Assembly: GCA_029204225.1 (NCBI GenBank)
Contig: CM055106.1
Span: 38,777,827 to 38,841,826, forward strand
Direction: 5' to 3'
DNA from: Diphasiastrum complanatum
Lineage: Eukaryota > Streptophyta > Lycopodiopsida > Lycopodiales > Lycopodiaceae
Length of the DNA stretch: 64,000 nucleotides
Part shown: in pieces, positions 11,802 to 23,324 of the stretch
Numbering within the stretch: position 1 is the stretch's first letter
Layout of the letters: every line of letters begins with the position of its first letter
Program-made: the position numbers and the translations under genes
The notes under the pieces: model-generated
Databases searched by the model: none
The model's input: only the letters and a program-made list of their open reading frames with translations
What the model was told of the DNA's origin: nothing

Positions 11802-12187
11802 GTGCTGCTCACAGTGTAAGCACGGGTGCGTCCACGGTCGGGGTGGTCGGCAGAACGGGGGACTTGATGAGTCAAAGTGCTGCCCTCGAGGTGTAAGCAC
11901 GGTCAGTTCTCGCGGTTCGGGCCTGGCGCTGTCTGCACGTAGGACGGATGAGGCAAAGTGCTGCCTAGGTAGGTGAAAGCACGGTCTGTACCTTGTGGGG
12001 TGCGGGGCGACATATTCGAACTGTACGGGTTAACCATTGATACAGAGATGCTGCTCGAATTCGGGTGTAAAGCACGGGTGGTTAGCTGCCGGTGCGGGAT
12101 AGCTGCCGATCGTTTAGCTATAAGGGCTATCGACCAAAAAGTGGTGGGGCGTGACTGAGGCAATGTGCTGCTTAATGGTGAAAGCAC
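11802..12187 (+). repeat. Leader array of five stem-loop motifs in element A
   Basis: Five units begin GTGCTGC (once ATGCTGC) and end AAGCAC: 11802-11823, 11877-11900, 11958-11982, 12048-12075 and 12165-12187. The start GTGCT pairs with the end AGCAC in each, and units 2 to 4 have a further palindromic core such as CCTCGAGG, CCTAGG and CGAATTCG. Spacing grows from 75 to 117 bp. The array lies between the primer site and gag, where LTR elements carry packaging and translation signals, and it recurs in element B. Function is inference. Confidence 0.85.
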
Positions 12188-12543
12188 GGATGGTTGGATG
12201 GATGTTTCCCCGTGGGCTAATTCTGTGATAGATTTGTGTGGGCGCGGCTAGGCAAAGGTCCTACGTCCGGTCTCAAGGGGGGTTTGTGGCTTGAGAAGGA
12301 TCCTCTGTGTTTGCTTTGGTTGGTATGTTCCGTTTGTCGTGTGCTTGCTTGGACACAAATGACCTGGTTCCTACTTGGCTCTCAGGTGATGTGGGCGTGC
12401 TAAGTTTGAGGAAGGGATATTTTCATTGAAGCTGATTTAATAAAGAAGAAAAGAGAGCTGTGGGGCCCGGCTGACAGAAGGGAGAGCTTCAAATATAAAA
12501 AGGATTGAGGCGATAATCTGTTGGAAGTACACCTCTGACTATA

Positions 12544-14757
12544 ATGGAGGACCATCTTGAAGAGTTACGAGCACTGACGGACGGAGAAGAGCTGACTCGA
12601 GAATACAGCTCTCGCATGCATCGAGATGGCACCAGGTCCAAGTCGAGAAAGAAAGAGCGTATGCACTCCACAGTGGCGCCCCTCCATGAAGAGATGGGTG
12701 GCCCTTCTGAACCTACACCAAGAGATGAACCCTTGCCAGAGGCACAACAGGACCTCTTTGAAGTGAAGATGCGGCAATACTTATCAAGCGCAATGACGGC
12801 TATGCTTAGCGAGGTGAAGAAGGATAGAGAAACCGAAAGGAAAGAATGGCAAACATCCTTGCGAGCCATGAATCTTACCCAAATTAACCTTGCTAGAGGA
12901 ATGAGAGACGGGCTAACACAGCTCGAAGCCAGGTTTGAAGAGTTGGAAGCAACTAGGGAGAATGCAGTGGCGCCTCCTCCACAGATACCAAGAGAACCAC
13001 GAGCGCGAACCACGGAGGGCCCAAGAAAGACTGCCAAAGTGAAAGCACCACCTACTTTCAAAGGAGAGCGTGACATTCGAGTTGTGGAAGATTGGTTGTT
13101 TCACATGGACCATTACTTCCGTCTAATGAACACTCCTGAGGAAGAAAGAACTGACTTGGCATTAGCATATCTTGAGGGCTACACTACAAATTGGTACCGG
13201 ATGGCAGGAATGCATTTTCAAACATGGGACGCATTCACAGCCGCGTTACGAGAGGAGTTCATATCGAAGGATTCACACATGAGATTGAGGACAGAATTAT
13301 CGGGGCTCAAACAGAAAGGGTCATTGCGAGAGTACCTCAATAGATTCAGACAGAGTGTATGGGTTATTGAAGATATGTTCGAGGCGGACAAAACTCATTA
13401 CCTATTGTCTGGAATGCAATCCTGGACCCGACGTGCGATAGACAGCTACATGCCCCATGATTTCAATTCAACTATTCGAGTGGCTGAAATGGTTTGTGAT
13501 TATGAGAGCACATTGGCACCAGCTGCTCCCGCAACCTCAACAAGAGTATTTAGTGGATCCAGACCAAGTCCGAGCTTCTTTTCAAGGGGGGACTCAGCTC
13601 CAAATGGCAACCAAGCCTCGAGTAGCGTGAATAAATTCCCAACAAAAACAGGGTTTGGCAACCAAGGCAACAATGGAGGGAACATGTTCCAGAGAAGAAA
13701 CAATGTTGGACCTTCGACTAGTCACAGCAACAGCTCACCAACAGTGGGCAGTTCCATGCGTTGCTTCAACTGTCATCAGCAAGGTCACTCTTGGAGATCA
13801 TGCCCCAAACCATTGAATAAGCAAATCATGGCTACCATTGAAGGATTTGATAGGATGGAGAGAGAGGCATTTGATCAAGAAGATGGTGAACAAGATGATG
13901 AAGAGGACCCAGAAACGGATTTGACGGAGTCTGACCTGAATGCCTTGCAACAGATAGGGGCACTTGCGGCTTATCGTGAACATCTTATGGCGACTCCTGC
14001 GAGGGGATCCAAGTTATTGTACCTGAAAGGCTGTATTCAAGGCAGGATCATTTACTTCATGGTAGACCTGGGGGCGTCACATAACTACTTGTCAGAAAAA
14101 CTAACAGGAGAATTGGACATCCAATGTGAAGAAAATGTGACTCCTATTTGTGTGGAGACCGCGAAAGGTACAATGACCACTTATAGATTGGCAACCAACT
14201 TACCAATCTCTCTGGGAGCCTGGAAGAATCGACTAACGTTCACAATCTTGAAGATGGATGCCTTCGATGCTATTTTGGGATTAAGTTGGTTTAACGAACA
14301 TGCGGTGGCCTTCTTGGCAAAAGGGGTTAACCTTGTGTTATTATATAATGGCAGGAGACCTTGTGTCGTCAGAGCTGTGCCAGGGGACCAACTAGAAAAG
14401 AACGACACAAATGAACCTGAGCCAACCATTCCTCCCAATCTCATTCACCTATTTAACGAAGGACAACCAACAGTGACAGACCAGCTGACACGGGAACAAA
14501 TGGAGCCAAAATTGCCTATAGTCTCTACATCAAAGGTGAATTCAAGTGCCGATGCAGAGCTCAAAGAGCTCACCTTGTGTGACCAAGCGAAAACTCACCT
14601 TTTTAATGAAAGACATCCAACAGTGACAAACCAGCTGACGCGAGGTCAAATGGAGCCAACATTGCCTGCAGTTTCTACGTCAAAGGTGAATCTAAGTGCC
14701 GATGCAGAGCTCAAAGAGCTCAACCTGGACGACCAAACGAAATATCTAGAGTCCTAG
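12544..14757 (+). CDS. Gag-protease polyprotein of element A (737 aa)
   Basis: One open frame starts at the ATG at 12544. An acidic N-terminal third with coiled-coil-like charge (about 1-160) is followed by a Retrotrans_gag-type capsid segment (about 165-300, with VVEDWLFHMDHYF and WDAFTAALREEF). Next come a low-complexity Ser/Asn linker and one CCHC zinc knuckle, CFNCHQQGHSWRSC (about 407-420), which binds the element's RNA. A retropepsin-like segment has its active-site region at about 507-514. The expected Asp-Ser/Thr-Gly is Asp-Leu-Gly (VDLGASHNYLS), and both copies share this, so proteolysis may be lost. The last 110 residues contain a tandem duplication of about 50 residues beginning HLFNE. 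The ORF is intact and ends in TAG, with no downstream pol. Confidence 0.92.
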   Translation: MEDHLEELRALTDGEELTREYSSRMHRDGTRSKSRKKERMHSTVAPLHEEMGGPSEPTPRDEPLPEAQQDLFEVKMRQYLSSAMTAMLSEVKKDRETERKEWQTSLRAMNLTQINLARGMRDGLTQLEARFEELEATRENAVAPPPQIPREPRARTTEGPRKTAKVKAPPTFKGERDIRVVEDWLFHMDHYFRLMNTPEEERTDLALAYLEGYTTNWYRMAGMHFQTWDAFTAALREEFISKDSHMRLRTELSGLKQKGSLREYLNRFRQSVWVIEDMFEADKTHYLLSGMQSWTRRAIDSYMPHDFNSTIRVAEMVCDYESTLAPAAPATSTRVFSGSRPSPSFFSRGDSAPNGNQASSSVNKFPTKTGFGNQGNNGGNMFQRRNNVGPSTSHSNSSPTVGSSMRCFNCHQQGHSWRSCPKPLNKQIMATIEGFDRMEREAFDQEDGEQDDEEDPETDLTESDLNALQQIGALAAYREHLMATPARGSKLLYLKGCIQGRIIYFMVDLGASHNYLSEKLTGELDIQCEENVTPICVETAKGTMTTYRLATNLPISLGAWKNRLTFTILKMDAFDAILGLSWFNEHAVAFLAKGVNLVLLYNGRRPCVVRAVPGDQLEKNDTNEPEPTIPPNLIHLFNEGQPTVTDQLTREQMEPKLPIVSTSKVNSSADAELKELTLCDQAKTHLFNERHPTVTNQLTRGQMEPTLPAVSTSKVNLSADAELKELNLDDQTKYLES

Positions 14758-15124
14758 GGGACTCATCCAGATGTGCGACGACAACGACATATCTGAGGCT
14801 TAAGGGAGCCGTGAGTACCTTTTTCTTTCATGCTAATAAAGTAAGCCGCATTTCTCATTGAGGAGTGAACTTCAGTTTGATGTCTAAGTGCAGCAGCTTC
14901 ACACAGGTTTTACGTAAGTGAACTAGATCCACACTTTTCTTGTGCTGGGTGTAAAACACAATATCATTACTCTGCTTTACAGTTGGTTTTCTTTGGCCGG
15001 TGAATCAAGCCCGTGCCCTTGTATATGTGACTAAAGTCTGGCCGGTGAATTAAGCCCGTGCCATGAGTCTTAGGTTCTAGTTTGGCCCTGATGAGGACAT
15101 CAGCTTTCTCAAACGAGGGGAGGA

Positions 15125-16046
15125 TGTTGTAAAGCTGACTTGGGTGCACCCAGCGTGCCCTTGTAAGACTCAAAGGGGTGACACTCCCTAAGGTCCCAGA
15201 GCAAGTTAGAATGTCAAGGACTGAGCCTCCGACCTGTGGTGAGCCAGTCAAGTAGTCACAAAGTCATGAGCTAGCTCTGGAGCTCGAGTCATGGCCTAGT
15301 CAGGAAAGCAGGTTGGATTCGGCCGCCGGGACGGCTCCCGGGACCCATGTCCCGGAGCCAGACTGATTCTGCCAGGCTTGCCAAGCTTAATCAGCAAAAT
15401 AAAAACTAAGTCCTAAAAAGCGTGCTTTACCAGAAAGCACTATGTTTCAAACCAGAGGGGGTGCGCCGAATCACAGCAGAACTATAGGGGGAGTCCGGCA
15501 GACAGAAACTTGGGCAGCTCAACCAGCGCCAGGAATCCAGTCGCCAGGTCTCAGCTCCCTCTACCAGCACGAGCCAGGCACAATGCCCAGCACGTGTTGG
15601 TGGCCCCGAGACCGGTCAGTCTATGTATGAATGTAACCTCTTCCAAATCTAATAAAGTTGATCCTTGGGGATGATTACCATTTCGGTTTCGCCTCCGGGA
15701 CTGGTCCAAGTGGAAGGACCCTTACTACAACCTTTTTGCGTCGCTGGCGCCTAAGGGTCCCTGTCATCGACATGGGGCTTGCCGCTATGCCAATTGGTCA
15801 GTTTGGCGACCACTATCCCTTGGGTTTCATGTGTGGCTTGTCTTTGCCTTTGGTTACCTTTTGGGGACGGATTCTGAATTGGCTTTCGGGTTGGTTGGGA
15901 TTCCAGTTTTCTTAAGTTTGAATGGTTAAGCTTGTTACGATTCTGAGTTGGCTTTTACGTAAGTGCATGATGGATGAATGTTAGACTTAAGCGCGTGTTG
16001 GGGAAACCGCTCAAGTCCCAGCGCCCTTTGAGGCGCCGGCGCAACA
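15125..16046 (+). repeat. 3' LTR of element A
   Basis: 922 bp, matching the 5' LTR with about twelve differences seen by eye. The AG-rich tract just upstream (acgaggggagga) is the likely polypurine primer for plus-strand synthesis. Confidence 0.95.
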
Positions 16047-16051
16047 GGAAG

Positions 16052-17929
16052 GCCAAGGTAAAGTTGGAGCACAAGGCTCCGAAATTTCCTATTTCCCAGC
16101 AAGTGGGATTTGAGCCCTTGTCAAGCATAATGCATTGCTCTAATCCAATTCAACTATTGTGATTCGGTTGCTCTGTTACCAAGCTTCCCCAAACTCCCCT
16201 TGCCTCCTCTTCACACCAAAATTTTGTTGAAGAGTAATGCCTATTTTACCGCTTTCGCTAAGCATTAATTATGTTGTAATTTGTACATAACTCATGGGGC
16301 ATGTTATTAATTAAATACATGAGACCCCCCTCCCCTTTTGTAAGTTCAGTAAATTAGTGCAAGTGGCCCATTTGGACAAGTAGCTCACTCATATGGTTAA
16401 CTTCTAGACTTTCCATGCGTGTTATTGAGGTGCTTGCCTCGCAAGGGATTTGGAAGACCCACGGCCTCCTCTATATCTCTCTAGCCATTCATTTTCTCTT
16501 CTAACTTTTGGGGTTTTGAGGTGCTTATGCAATTCCCATCTACACCTAGAGATGAGCCCCTAGATAGGACAAACCTTCCTACTAAGAGGCCTCGAAAGCA
16601 AAAAGTCCCTAAGAGGGCTTTGAGGAGAAAAATTGATGCTCCGAAAAAAATTAGGCAGGTAAATATCCAGCTTTTTTCTTCCGAGCACAATGTAAATAAT
16701 GCGGCCCTTGATGCAATTGTAGATACAGATTTTGGACAATCCAATTAATCATGTAGATACTACTATTCCTACACCTCTTCTCTCCTCCGCCTATTAATTT
16801 TGCATCTTATATAAATTCTGAAGACTATTTGAAATTTGAGAAAGATATATCTGATATCGTTGATAGAATAGAAATGCCATTTTGTTTTAGATTAGAGTAA
16901 CTTAGCATAAATTACAGAATCTTTGATTGCTTGGATCTCAAGAACAGACGGGCTTCTATCAGTGATCATGTGATAGAGTCTGGTTTTCATCTCCTTCTTG
17001 ACATTACAACGGACTCAAGAAGAGAAGTCCACCTGCTCTTAGCAATTTGTTCTTGCAGTCCATTAAGGATGACAACGACACGTTGGCCCAATGTTTGTTT
17101 AGTGGATGCACACTAGTAATCAAATACATGCTTGTGCCCTTCATACCAAGTAAGATAGTTTATTTGCTTCTTGCTATTAATAGCTTTATGGCATCCAATT
17201 TGAAATAATTTCTCAATCATGCATCTAATATACTGTCTATTTTATTTTGCAATGATCGCTGGAGCTTGAACCTACTCTTTGTCAAGAGAACCGTAGATAA
17301 TGTAATTAAACTTTTTTGTGTAAAGATGAATTCGGCCAGTAATACTCATAAGGATATTGATTCTCGATTTCTATCATAGGGATTTTTGGATCAAGAGGGG
17401 TCTAAATGGTTTGTACGGAATTCAGTGCTTAGACACGTGTGAGATCAGTCCACTTTGACTTAGTGGTGCATTTCCAAGGTTGATCCAAAATTGGAGTATG
17501 ATACCTTGCAGGAAGCTAGTGAACTCTAGTTTGTGTTGCAATGTGTTTCAACTCTAGTGGAAGTTATAACCATTTGAATCAAGATAGGTAGGGCACCTAA
17601 CCTAGTTGGACACATCAAGTTTGACTCACATATAGCTTATTTGATCAACAAAATCATGTTCTAGCTTGCCAATTTTGTCTAGGTGTGATTTTGTGTCCAT
17701 GGCCATATAGATTCATTCAAATCAAATAGATTTGAGTCTTTTGTGGTGTCTTTGAGCTCTTCACACGTGCCAAGAAGGAGGATCAAAATCTTGTTCTGCT
17801 TCATTCTTGAAGTGGAGCTAGATCTAGATTTAGTAAGATTGTCATAGCTATCTACTCTCAAGATTGTTGCAAGAACACTTCTAGATTACTCACTCTTAGG
17901 AATCAAATCTTCCAAAGCTATCAAAGGAG
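16052..17929. other. AT-rich spacer, no recognised gene
   Basis: It continues the sequence interrupted by element A. A 75-codon frame at 16521-16748 is Lys/Arg-rich and unassigned. The rest has many stops in all frames. Part of 17300-17900 may be the 5' leader of the copia relic that follows, but no LTR pair is visible. Confidence 0.4.
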
Positions 17930-18657
17930 TGATGAGAGTGCCTCAAATTTTTTCATGAGAGTGAAAAATCTTCATAGAGAGCTTGCATGCATAGTTCGAG
18001 TCATCTTAATCAAAGTGAATTAGTTCAAGTCATCCTTAATGGATTGAAAGATGATTTTGAAAACATTGTGTAATCCTATGCAATCAAGGAGGAGCTTCCA
18101 AGTTTGGAAGCACTTCAAGGAGTCCTCATTTCTAAATAATGTAGGCAAGAGAACAAGCTCGTGAGATTCAAAAAGCTTTCATTGAAGGATGGTGGAGAGG
18201 ACAAAGCTTTATTCACCAAGGACAAGCCAAAGGGGAGGAGCAAAGGACAACAACAGACAAAGTCAAGGATGGAGATGAATACCATTCATTGCAAGCTTCA
18301 ACATCTAATGGAAAGAAGAAAAAGATCAAATGCTTCTTTGGTGGCAATAAAGGCCACTATGCCTCTAGCTTCAAAAAGAAGAATCAATTCAAGCAAGCTA
18401 ACCTCACTAATGAAAAAGAGAGTGGTAGGGAGGATTCACTAATGATGTCTAGTTTTTCTTCCTCTTCTTTCAAGAATGATGATTTGTGGTGGATTGATAG
18501 TGGGGCTAGTTCCCATATGTCTAGTTCCAAAAGTCTATTTTCTAGTCTCAAGCCTTATGAAGGTGTCCAAAAGTTTAGTAAATTGAGTAGATTCAAATTT
18601 ATACTCTCAAGTACTAACACTGAACTACAATCATCAACAAGTCAAGTGAATCTAGAA
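17930..18657 (+). pseudogene. Ty1/copia gag-protease relic
   Basis: Pieces in shifting frames match copia Gag and protease. At about 18023 the frame reads LVQVILNGLKDDFENIV then a stop, close to the VIQ/VILNGL region of the element at 23325. A zinc-knuckle remnant follows near 18325-18384, KCFFGGNKGHYASSFKK, in which two of the three zinc cysteines are replaced. A protease segment, WWIDSGASSHMSSSKSLF, lies at about 18487-18540 with DSG kept. Stops and frame changes show decay. Integrase and RT are absent. Confidence 0.75.
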
Positions 18658-19117
18658 TAAATTTCGCACCTTTAGCAGTTAGTGATCAATTCGATTCATT
18701 TGATTTCTTCTTGTCTGATTGTATTTTCCAGACAGAAGTAAGAATCCATCTAGCAACAATCAAGCGTCTGAAGTATCTTTTGCGCCTCTCTACCAGCGTA
18801 CTACTTCACGCTCATGTAATCTATTTTTTATTAATGAAAGAGTGCAATTTTGTACACACACAACTGTTATTGTTCATTTGTGCATTATTACAGACTGTAT
18901 TACATCTTGATTCCTGCTGCTATGCTAACACACTTCTGATCCACAACTGTCAGTTGTAAATTTCAGCCTTTGGAACCGATTTTTTGATTCCCATCGAGGG
19001 GGAATGATTTTCTGCGAGCATTTCTCTGCGAGCAGTTTCATAATAAAGGCGAGTAATCTGAGCACCCACATCCTAGTATTTCGCTCGCCCTTCACCCTAG
19101 TCTTTTCACTTTTTATA

Positions 19118-20295
19118 TATTCAAGCTTGAAGGAATGCTTGAAGTCGAAGGCGCTATTCGTGCCACGGCCATGTCCCCTGAGATGGCTCTAGGTTGCACG
19201 GTGATTTTCCTACCATGGGATGTTGATTTGACAACAACCAACAGAAGCTGATTTAGGCCTGTCTGGGTGGAGTTCCCTTTTCTCCCCTTGTTTTGCCGAC
19301 AATACATATAGAAAATGCTAGCTGTTTTGGGCAAGCCACTTATTGTCCCCAAGTTCGGAATTAGTTCCTACACACCACATGTCAAGGGCTACATCTTGTG
19401 GGATGTCAACAAGCCAATTCCAAAATCTGTCACAATTCGAAGGGGGGCAAAGTTATTTGCAATTCCGATTGTGATATAAGGCCTGTCGGGGTGCTGCTTT
19501 AGGTGTCAAGAAAAAGGACACCTAATCAAGGACTGCCCAAAGAACCCACCATCTCAACAAGCTCAAATCAAGAAAAAAGAGGACATGTCTGAACCAACAC
19601 CAAAGCCAACGGTGGAATCAGAGACAAAAATCCAAAGAGCGGGTGAGGAATCCGACAACAAAGGACTGTGATTAATACACCGAGGCAAGAAAAATTCATT
19701 GCATTTTGGAGACGTTATGATTCAAAAAGGTGGACTTTTCCACCCTGCAAAAGATGGCAAAGGTAACAATAACACAAGACCAATCACTGCCTAGAAAAAC
19801 AAAGAGGGCAATAAGCATGAAGTGACAGCAGAAGTTTTATGGAAAGACCCCTTGACGGGTGAAAAACCAGTGGCAAACAAATTTGGTAAGATAGTGTTCC
19901 AAACCATTTCTACTAGCTCGGGACTCCAAACTCCCCTCAAAGGGTCTTCGCAAATTGACCCACAAGAATTCCAACGAGTAGATTTGTCTTGTTCTAAGCA
20001 AGGGGAGTCTTTATGTCAAGGCACCAAACATGGTGTCACATCCTCTTTGAATAAAGGAATTAGAGCAAATCACTCCTCGAGTGTAATAGATTCTGCAGGC
20101 TCCTTTACGAGCAGTATGAGCAAAGATATCTCCCAATCTGGTTCTTCAAGAAACTCTCAAGATTCCCTCAATACAGGATACACCAGTGGTACCAAGAAGA
20201 CAGAGGGAGATGATGATGCAGACATCGAAATGGATGAGCCCAGGAATAGGGACTCGTCATATGGGTTCTACTCTGTCCTTCAAAATAATGTTTAA
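19118..20295 (+). pseudogene. LINE ORF1 relic (DUF4283-like region plus zinc knuckle)
   Basis: A frame from about 19195 reads TVIFLPWDVDL, then FRPVWVEFPFLPLF and MLAVLGKPLIVPK. This is the pattern of the DUF4283-type domain in ORF1 of plant L1-like LINEs, but it is broken by three stops. It ends in a CCHC knuckle, CFRCQEKGHLIKDC, at about 19490-19531, then a Lys/Pro-rich tail. A further open stretch at 19822-20295 is Ser/Thr-rich and may be the ORF1 C-terminus. ORF1 proteins bind the element's RNA. ORF2 begins about 170 bp further on. Confidence 0.7.
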
Positions 20296-20469
20296 AAATT
20301 CTATGCTTGGGCAAGAATGGGGACTCACACATGAGCAGAGTTTCCATGAAACCAACAAAGTGCTCATAAAAGACAGGGAGTTCCTATTACTGAGGCTGCC
20401 AAGGTCTTCCACCAACTCCCATTTCGAACAAGTTTAAGGGAGGCTTCTTCTCACAGAGTTCAGCCACGC

Positions 20470-22055
20470 CCATTTACAGGTGTTAGTTGGAATGTTAGAG
20501 GACTAGGAGATCCCTCTAAAAAAATATCTATCAAAAAATTTGTGGATGGTCTAAACCAAAAACCTTCATTTATCGCTATTCAAGAAGGTAATGTAAATGA
20601 GTTCTGGCTGCGGCACATCTCTCATTATTTAGGCAAAGAATTTCAACTTATTGGTCCTTGAGCAAACACATGTGACAGATATGCCTTCTTGTTAATCAGC
20701 CCAGAAGCCAAAGTGATCAAGCAAGTTTCCATCAACAATGGCAGAGTTACATGGGTAGAAATCTCTTACAATGGTATCAATTTGCTACTTGCTTCCATTT
20801 ATGCACCTAATGTCGACACTGAAAGGAAAGAACCCTCTGACTCTCTTCAAGAAGAGCTGCCCAATCTTCCAGGGATCATAGCAGGAGACTTCAATATGAC
20901 AAAGAATCCTCGGGATAGAGCGGAACACTCAAAAACCATGTGGGAAACTGAAATACGGAGTTAATCAGATTTCAAAACAGAGTTTGATCTGTCTGACATG
21001 GTCTTCCTGGCTGATGACACCCCAGTACCATGAACATGACTTGGGAAAATGGTCGTTCTAGAGCAGAAAAACACAGAGCCAAGCTTGACCGATTCTACGT
21101 CTCAGAAGGAGGCTGGTGGTTCAATAATGCTTCCAAAGTGGTTGTGCATAGGGTCCAGGCGCTTTCAGATCACTGCCCGATTTCCTGCTCCTGGGAATGG
21201 GGCGCCCAAATCTCTCGTAGAAGGGACACCTACTTCAAGCTCAACACATCCCTTCTCAAAGACAATCTCTTAACTGAACAATTCAAAGTTATGTGGAAAA
21301 GCTTGCCAAGAAACAAATCTGCCAAAGAGTTATGGGAGCATGCAACAGAAATGAAAATCAGTTTCTTCCGAGATGCAAGCAAGGCCAAAGCTTCTGCTAA
21401 ACGGCAAAAACACTCCCAACTTCGAATCAAACATCAAAAGGAATATATCAACGCAATACAAAATGCAAATGGGCAAGTCTGCAACAACGCAGACAACATC
21501 CTAGGAGTATTTACCTCGCACTTTCAAAGTTTATTTCGGCCAAGAGTTCTTGGGACAGCCGAGCATCTACACCAACAAGTTTTTTTCACAAACTTCCACA
21601 AAATTGGACTACTCAAATAGTGCCAAGCTAGACGCCCCACTTTCAGCCACAGAACTCAGAAGGGCTGCAAGAGCCATGTGAATTGGAAAATCTCCAGGTG
21701 AAGATGGGCTCCTAGCATAATTCTATCACGAAATCTGGGACATTATCGAAAGGGATTTTGTAGAGCTCTCCAAAGAAGTCTGGCAAGATGGAAGTACTCA
21801 TGGAACGATGTCTCGCTCAATGGTGAAGCTCATTTCCAAAAAGCCATCAAGAATCCAAATAGGTGACTTGAGACCCATCTCTCTGCTCTCAGTGGCATAC
21901 AAGATAATTGCAAAGGCAATAAGTAATAGGCTCCAACCTCTAATGACTTTGTTGATCCACGAAAAATAATTAGGCTTCATTAAAGGTAGGCTAATCCTCC
22001 ACAATCTGCTAACAGTTTGGGGAGGATTAGAGTATGCCGAACACTCAAAGTTGTT
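20470..22055 (+). pseudogene. LINE ORF2 relic: AP-type endonuclease and truncated reverse transcriptase
   Basis: The endonuclease opens with VSWNVRGLGDPSKK near 20480, then FIAIQEGN, LLLASIYAPN (about 20780) and IIAGDFNMTKNP (about 20875). It ends with DRFYVS and ALSDHCPISCSW near 21160-21190, the usual order in L1-type APE domains. RT follows from about 21630 with GKSPGEDGLLA, LRPISLLSVAYKIIAKAISNRL and GFIKGR, then the similarity stops near 22050, before the catalytic DD of the palm. At least five in-frame stops are present. The copy lacks the second half of RT, so it was cut or overwritten at its 3' side, not shortened at the 5' end as LINEs usually are. Confidence 0.85.
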
Positions 22056-22997
22056 GGATTTATCTTCTCTACTCTTCTAAATCCTATGTTAATCTGCTTC
22101 CATTCATGTTCCTGTATTTCTACTTGTGTTGTCGCACAGTCTGCATATTTACATGTAAAATCAGACAGGCGAAAAACTTGACAGTCACCACAGTCTGCAT
22201 ATTTACACGTGAAATAAGACAGGCGAAAAATGCGACAAAGTTCCACCTTCACATTTTTGCGAAGACCAAATGCCGAAGGTGCCCTACAATAGCCGAAGGT
22301 GCCCTTATAGAAAGGCAAAGGTACCTTGCAAATCATTTTCTAAGGCATTGGATGGAGTGTCACAATTTTCGCATTTTCACCAGCATGAATTTTAGCAAAG
22401 CTCGATGTCGCGGCCTCCTTATAGTAAATACCATCTCAGTATTCACATACAGAAGATAGGACGAAGCATGATTTGTAATTCAAAGACAAACATTGTAGAT
22501 GTCTTCGCACATTGATTCTTTCTTTCAGATAGATTGTCAGCAATAGGTTCATAACCTTTATAGATTGTGATTAGCTTTGTGAAGCATGCGGTTACGTCCA
22601 CTATTGTTTTGTGCTCACTTGCATTATTGTCTGGTATATTTCGTTATACTTAATCTGATTACAGCTCTGTTTGGTTCTGCCTTTAGCTTCATCTCAGAAT
22701 GTATGCGTTTCTGTAGTTCTTCGCGACAAATTATTTGTCTGATGTTTCGATGCTTAATGTTTGGCTACGTAATCACTGTAGTACTAATGATTTTAAAGTT
22801 GGTTACTATAAGATCGAACGTGATTTCTATCACTATTGTTTTGTTCAAAATTGATAGGCGTAGTCATGCATGAAGAAAGAGAAAGAGAGCTTATTCCGCT
22901 GTGCTCGATAAGTTCTAATTCTTGTCGTTCAAATATTTTTCATTCGAGTTCGTTTCTTTTCAAGTTCGACCTATCTTTCACACACCTCTTTCCAACA
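22056..22997 (+). other. LTR-like region ending in ...ccaaca, with a short tandem duplication
   Basis: At 22137-22230 a segment beginning cagtctgcatatttaca occurs twice about 54 bp apart. The stretch ends in a pyrimidine-rich run and ...ccaaca immediately before a primer-binding site, as a copia 5' LTR would. It does not match the 3' LTR at 26960-27588, so it may belong to another element. The LTR start was not found. Confidence 0.4.
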
Positions 22998-23010
22998 TGA
23001 TATCAGAGCC
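22998..23010 (+). promoter_or_regulatory. Copia primer-binding site
   Basis: tgatatcagagcc, one base away from the initiator-Met tRNA complement used elsewhere in this window, follows an LTR-like ...caaca end. The gag start codon lies about 315 bp downstream. Confidence 0.65.
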
Positions 23011-23324
23011 TAAGATATGAGAACCTATTTGATTCTTTAAGAGGTTTTATTTCAGAGCTATTTCTATAGCCTGATAAGCTTCCAAAGAAACAAGACTCTA
23101 CTAGCCGATAGAGTAATTGTCTTCTTGTTTTGTAAATTAGCAACAGATTTTTATTCTTAAGTCACTGATTTTTATTCCATGTGTTGATTTGCTTGGATAA
23201 GTGCTAGAAGAGAATTTGTGAGATAGTTTCAAATCTTGGTGATTTCTTTTGAGAGCATTTGTTGTTCTTCAAAGGAGTGCTTTGTGCATTGAAAGAGGTT
23301 GAAAGAGAAGATCAAGTCATTGTT

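Larger units (their letters stand above)
10791..16046 (+). mobile_element. Element A: complete non-autonomous Ty3/gypsy-type LTR retrotransposon (gag-protease only)
   Basis: The ends are exact. A 5' LTR (10791-11710) and 3' LTR (15125-16046) both start TGTTGTAAAG and end GCGCAACA. The 5-bp target duplication GGAAG lies at 10786-10790 and 16047-16051. A primer-binding site follows the 5' LTR after two bases, and a purine tract (about 15112-15124) precedes the 3' LTR. The internal region is only about 3.4 kb and holds one ORF, with no RT, RNase H or integrase, so the element must borrow these. I count about a dozen differences between the two LTRs, so insertion is fairly recent. The layout matches what has been called TR-GAG in plants. 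An inverted relative, element B, lies at 36894-42140. Confidence 0.95.

Noticed and set aside
12489-13076. 195-codon minus-strand ORF opposite gag-protease
   Set aside because: It is a shadow of the codon pattern of the real gag frame and recurs only with that gene.
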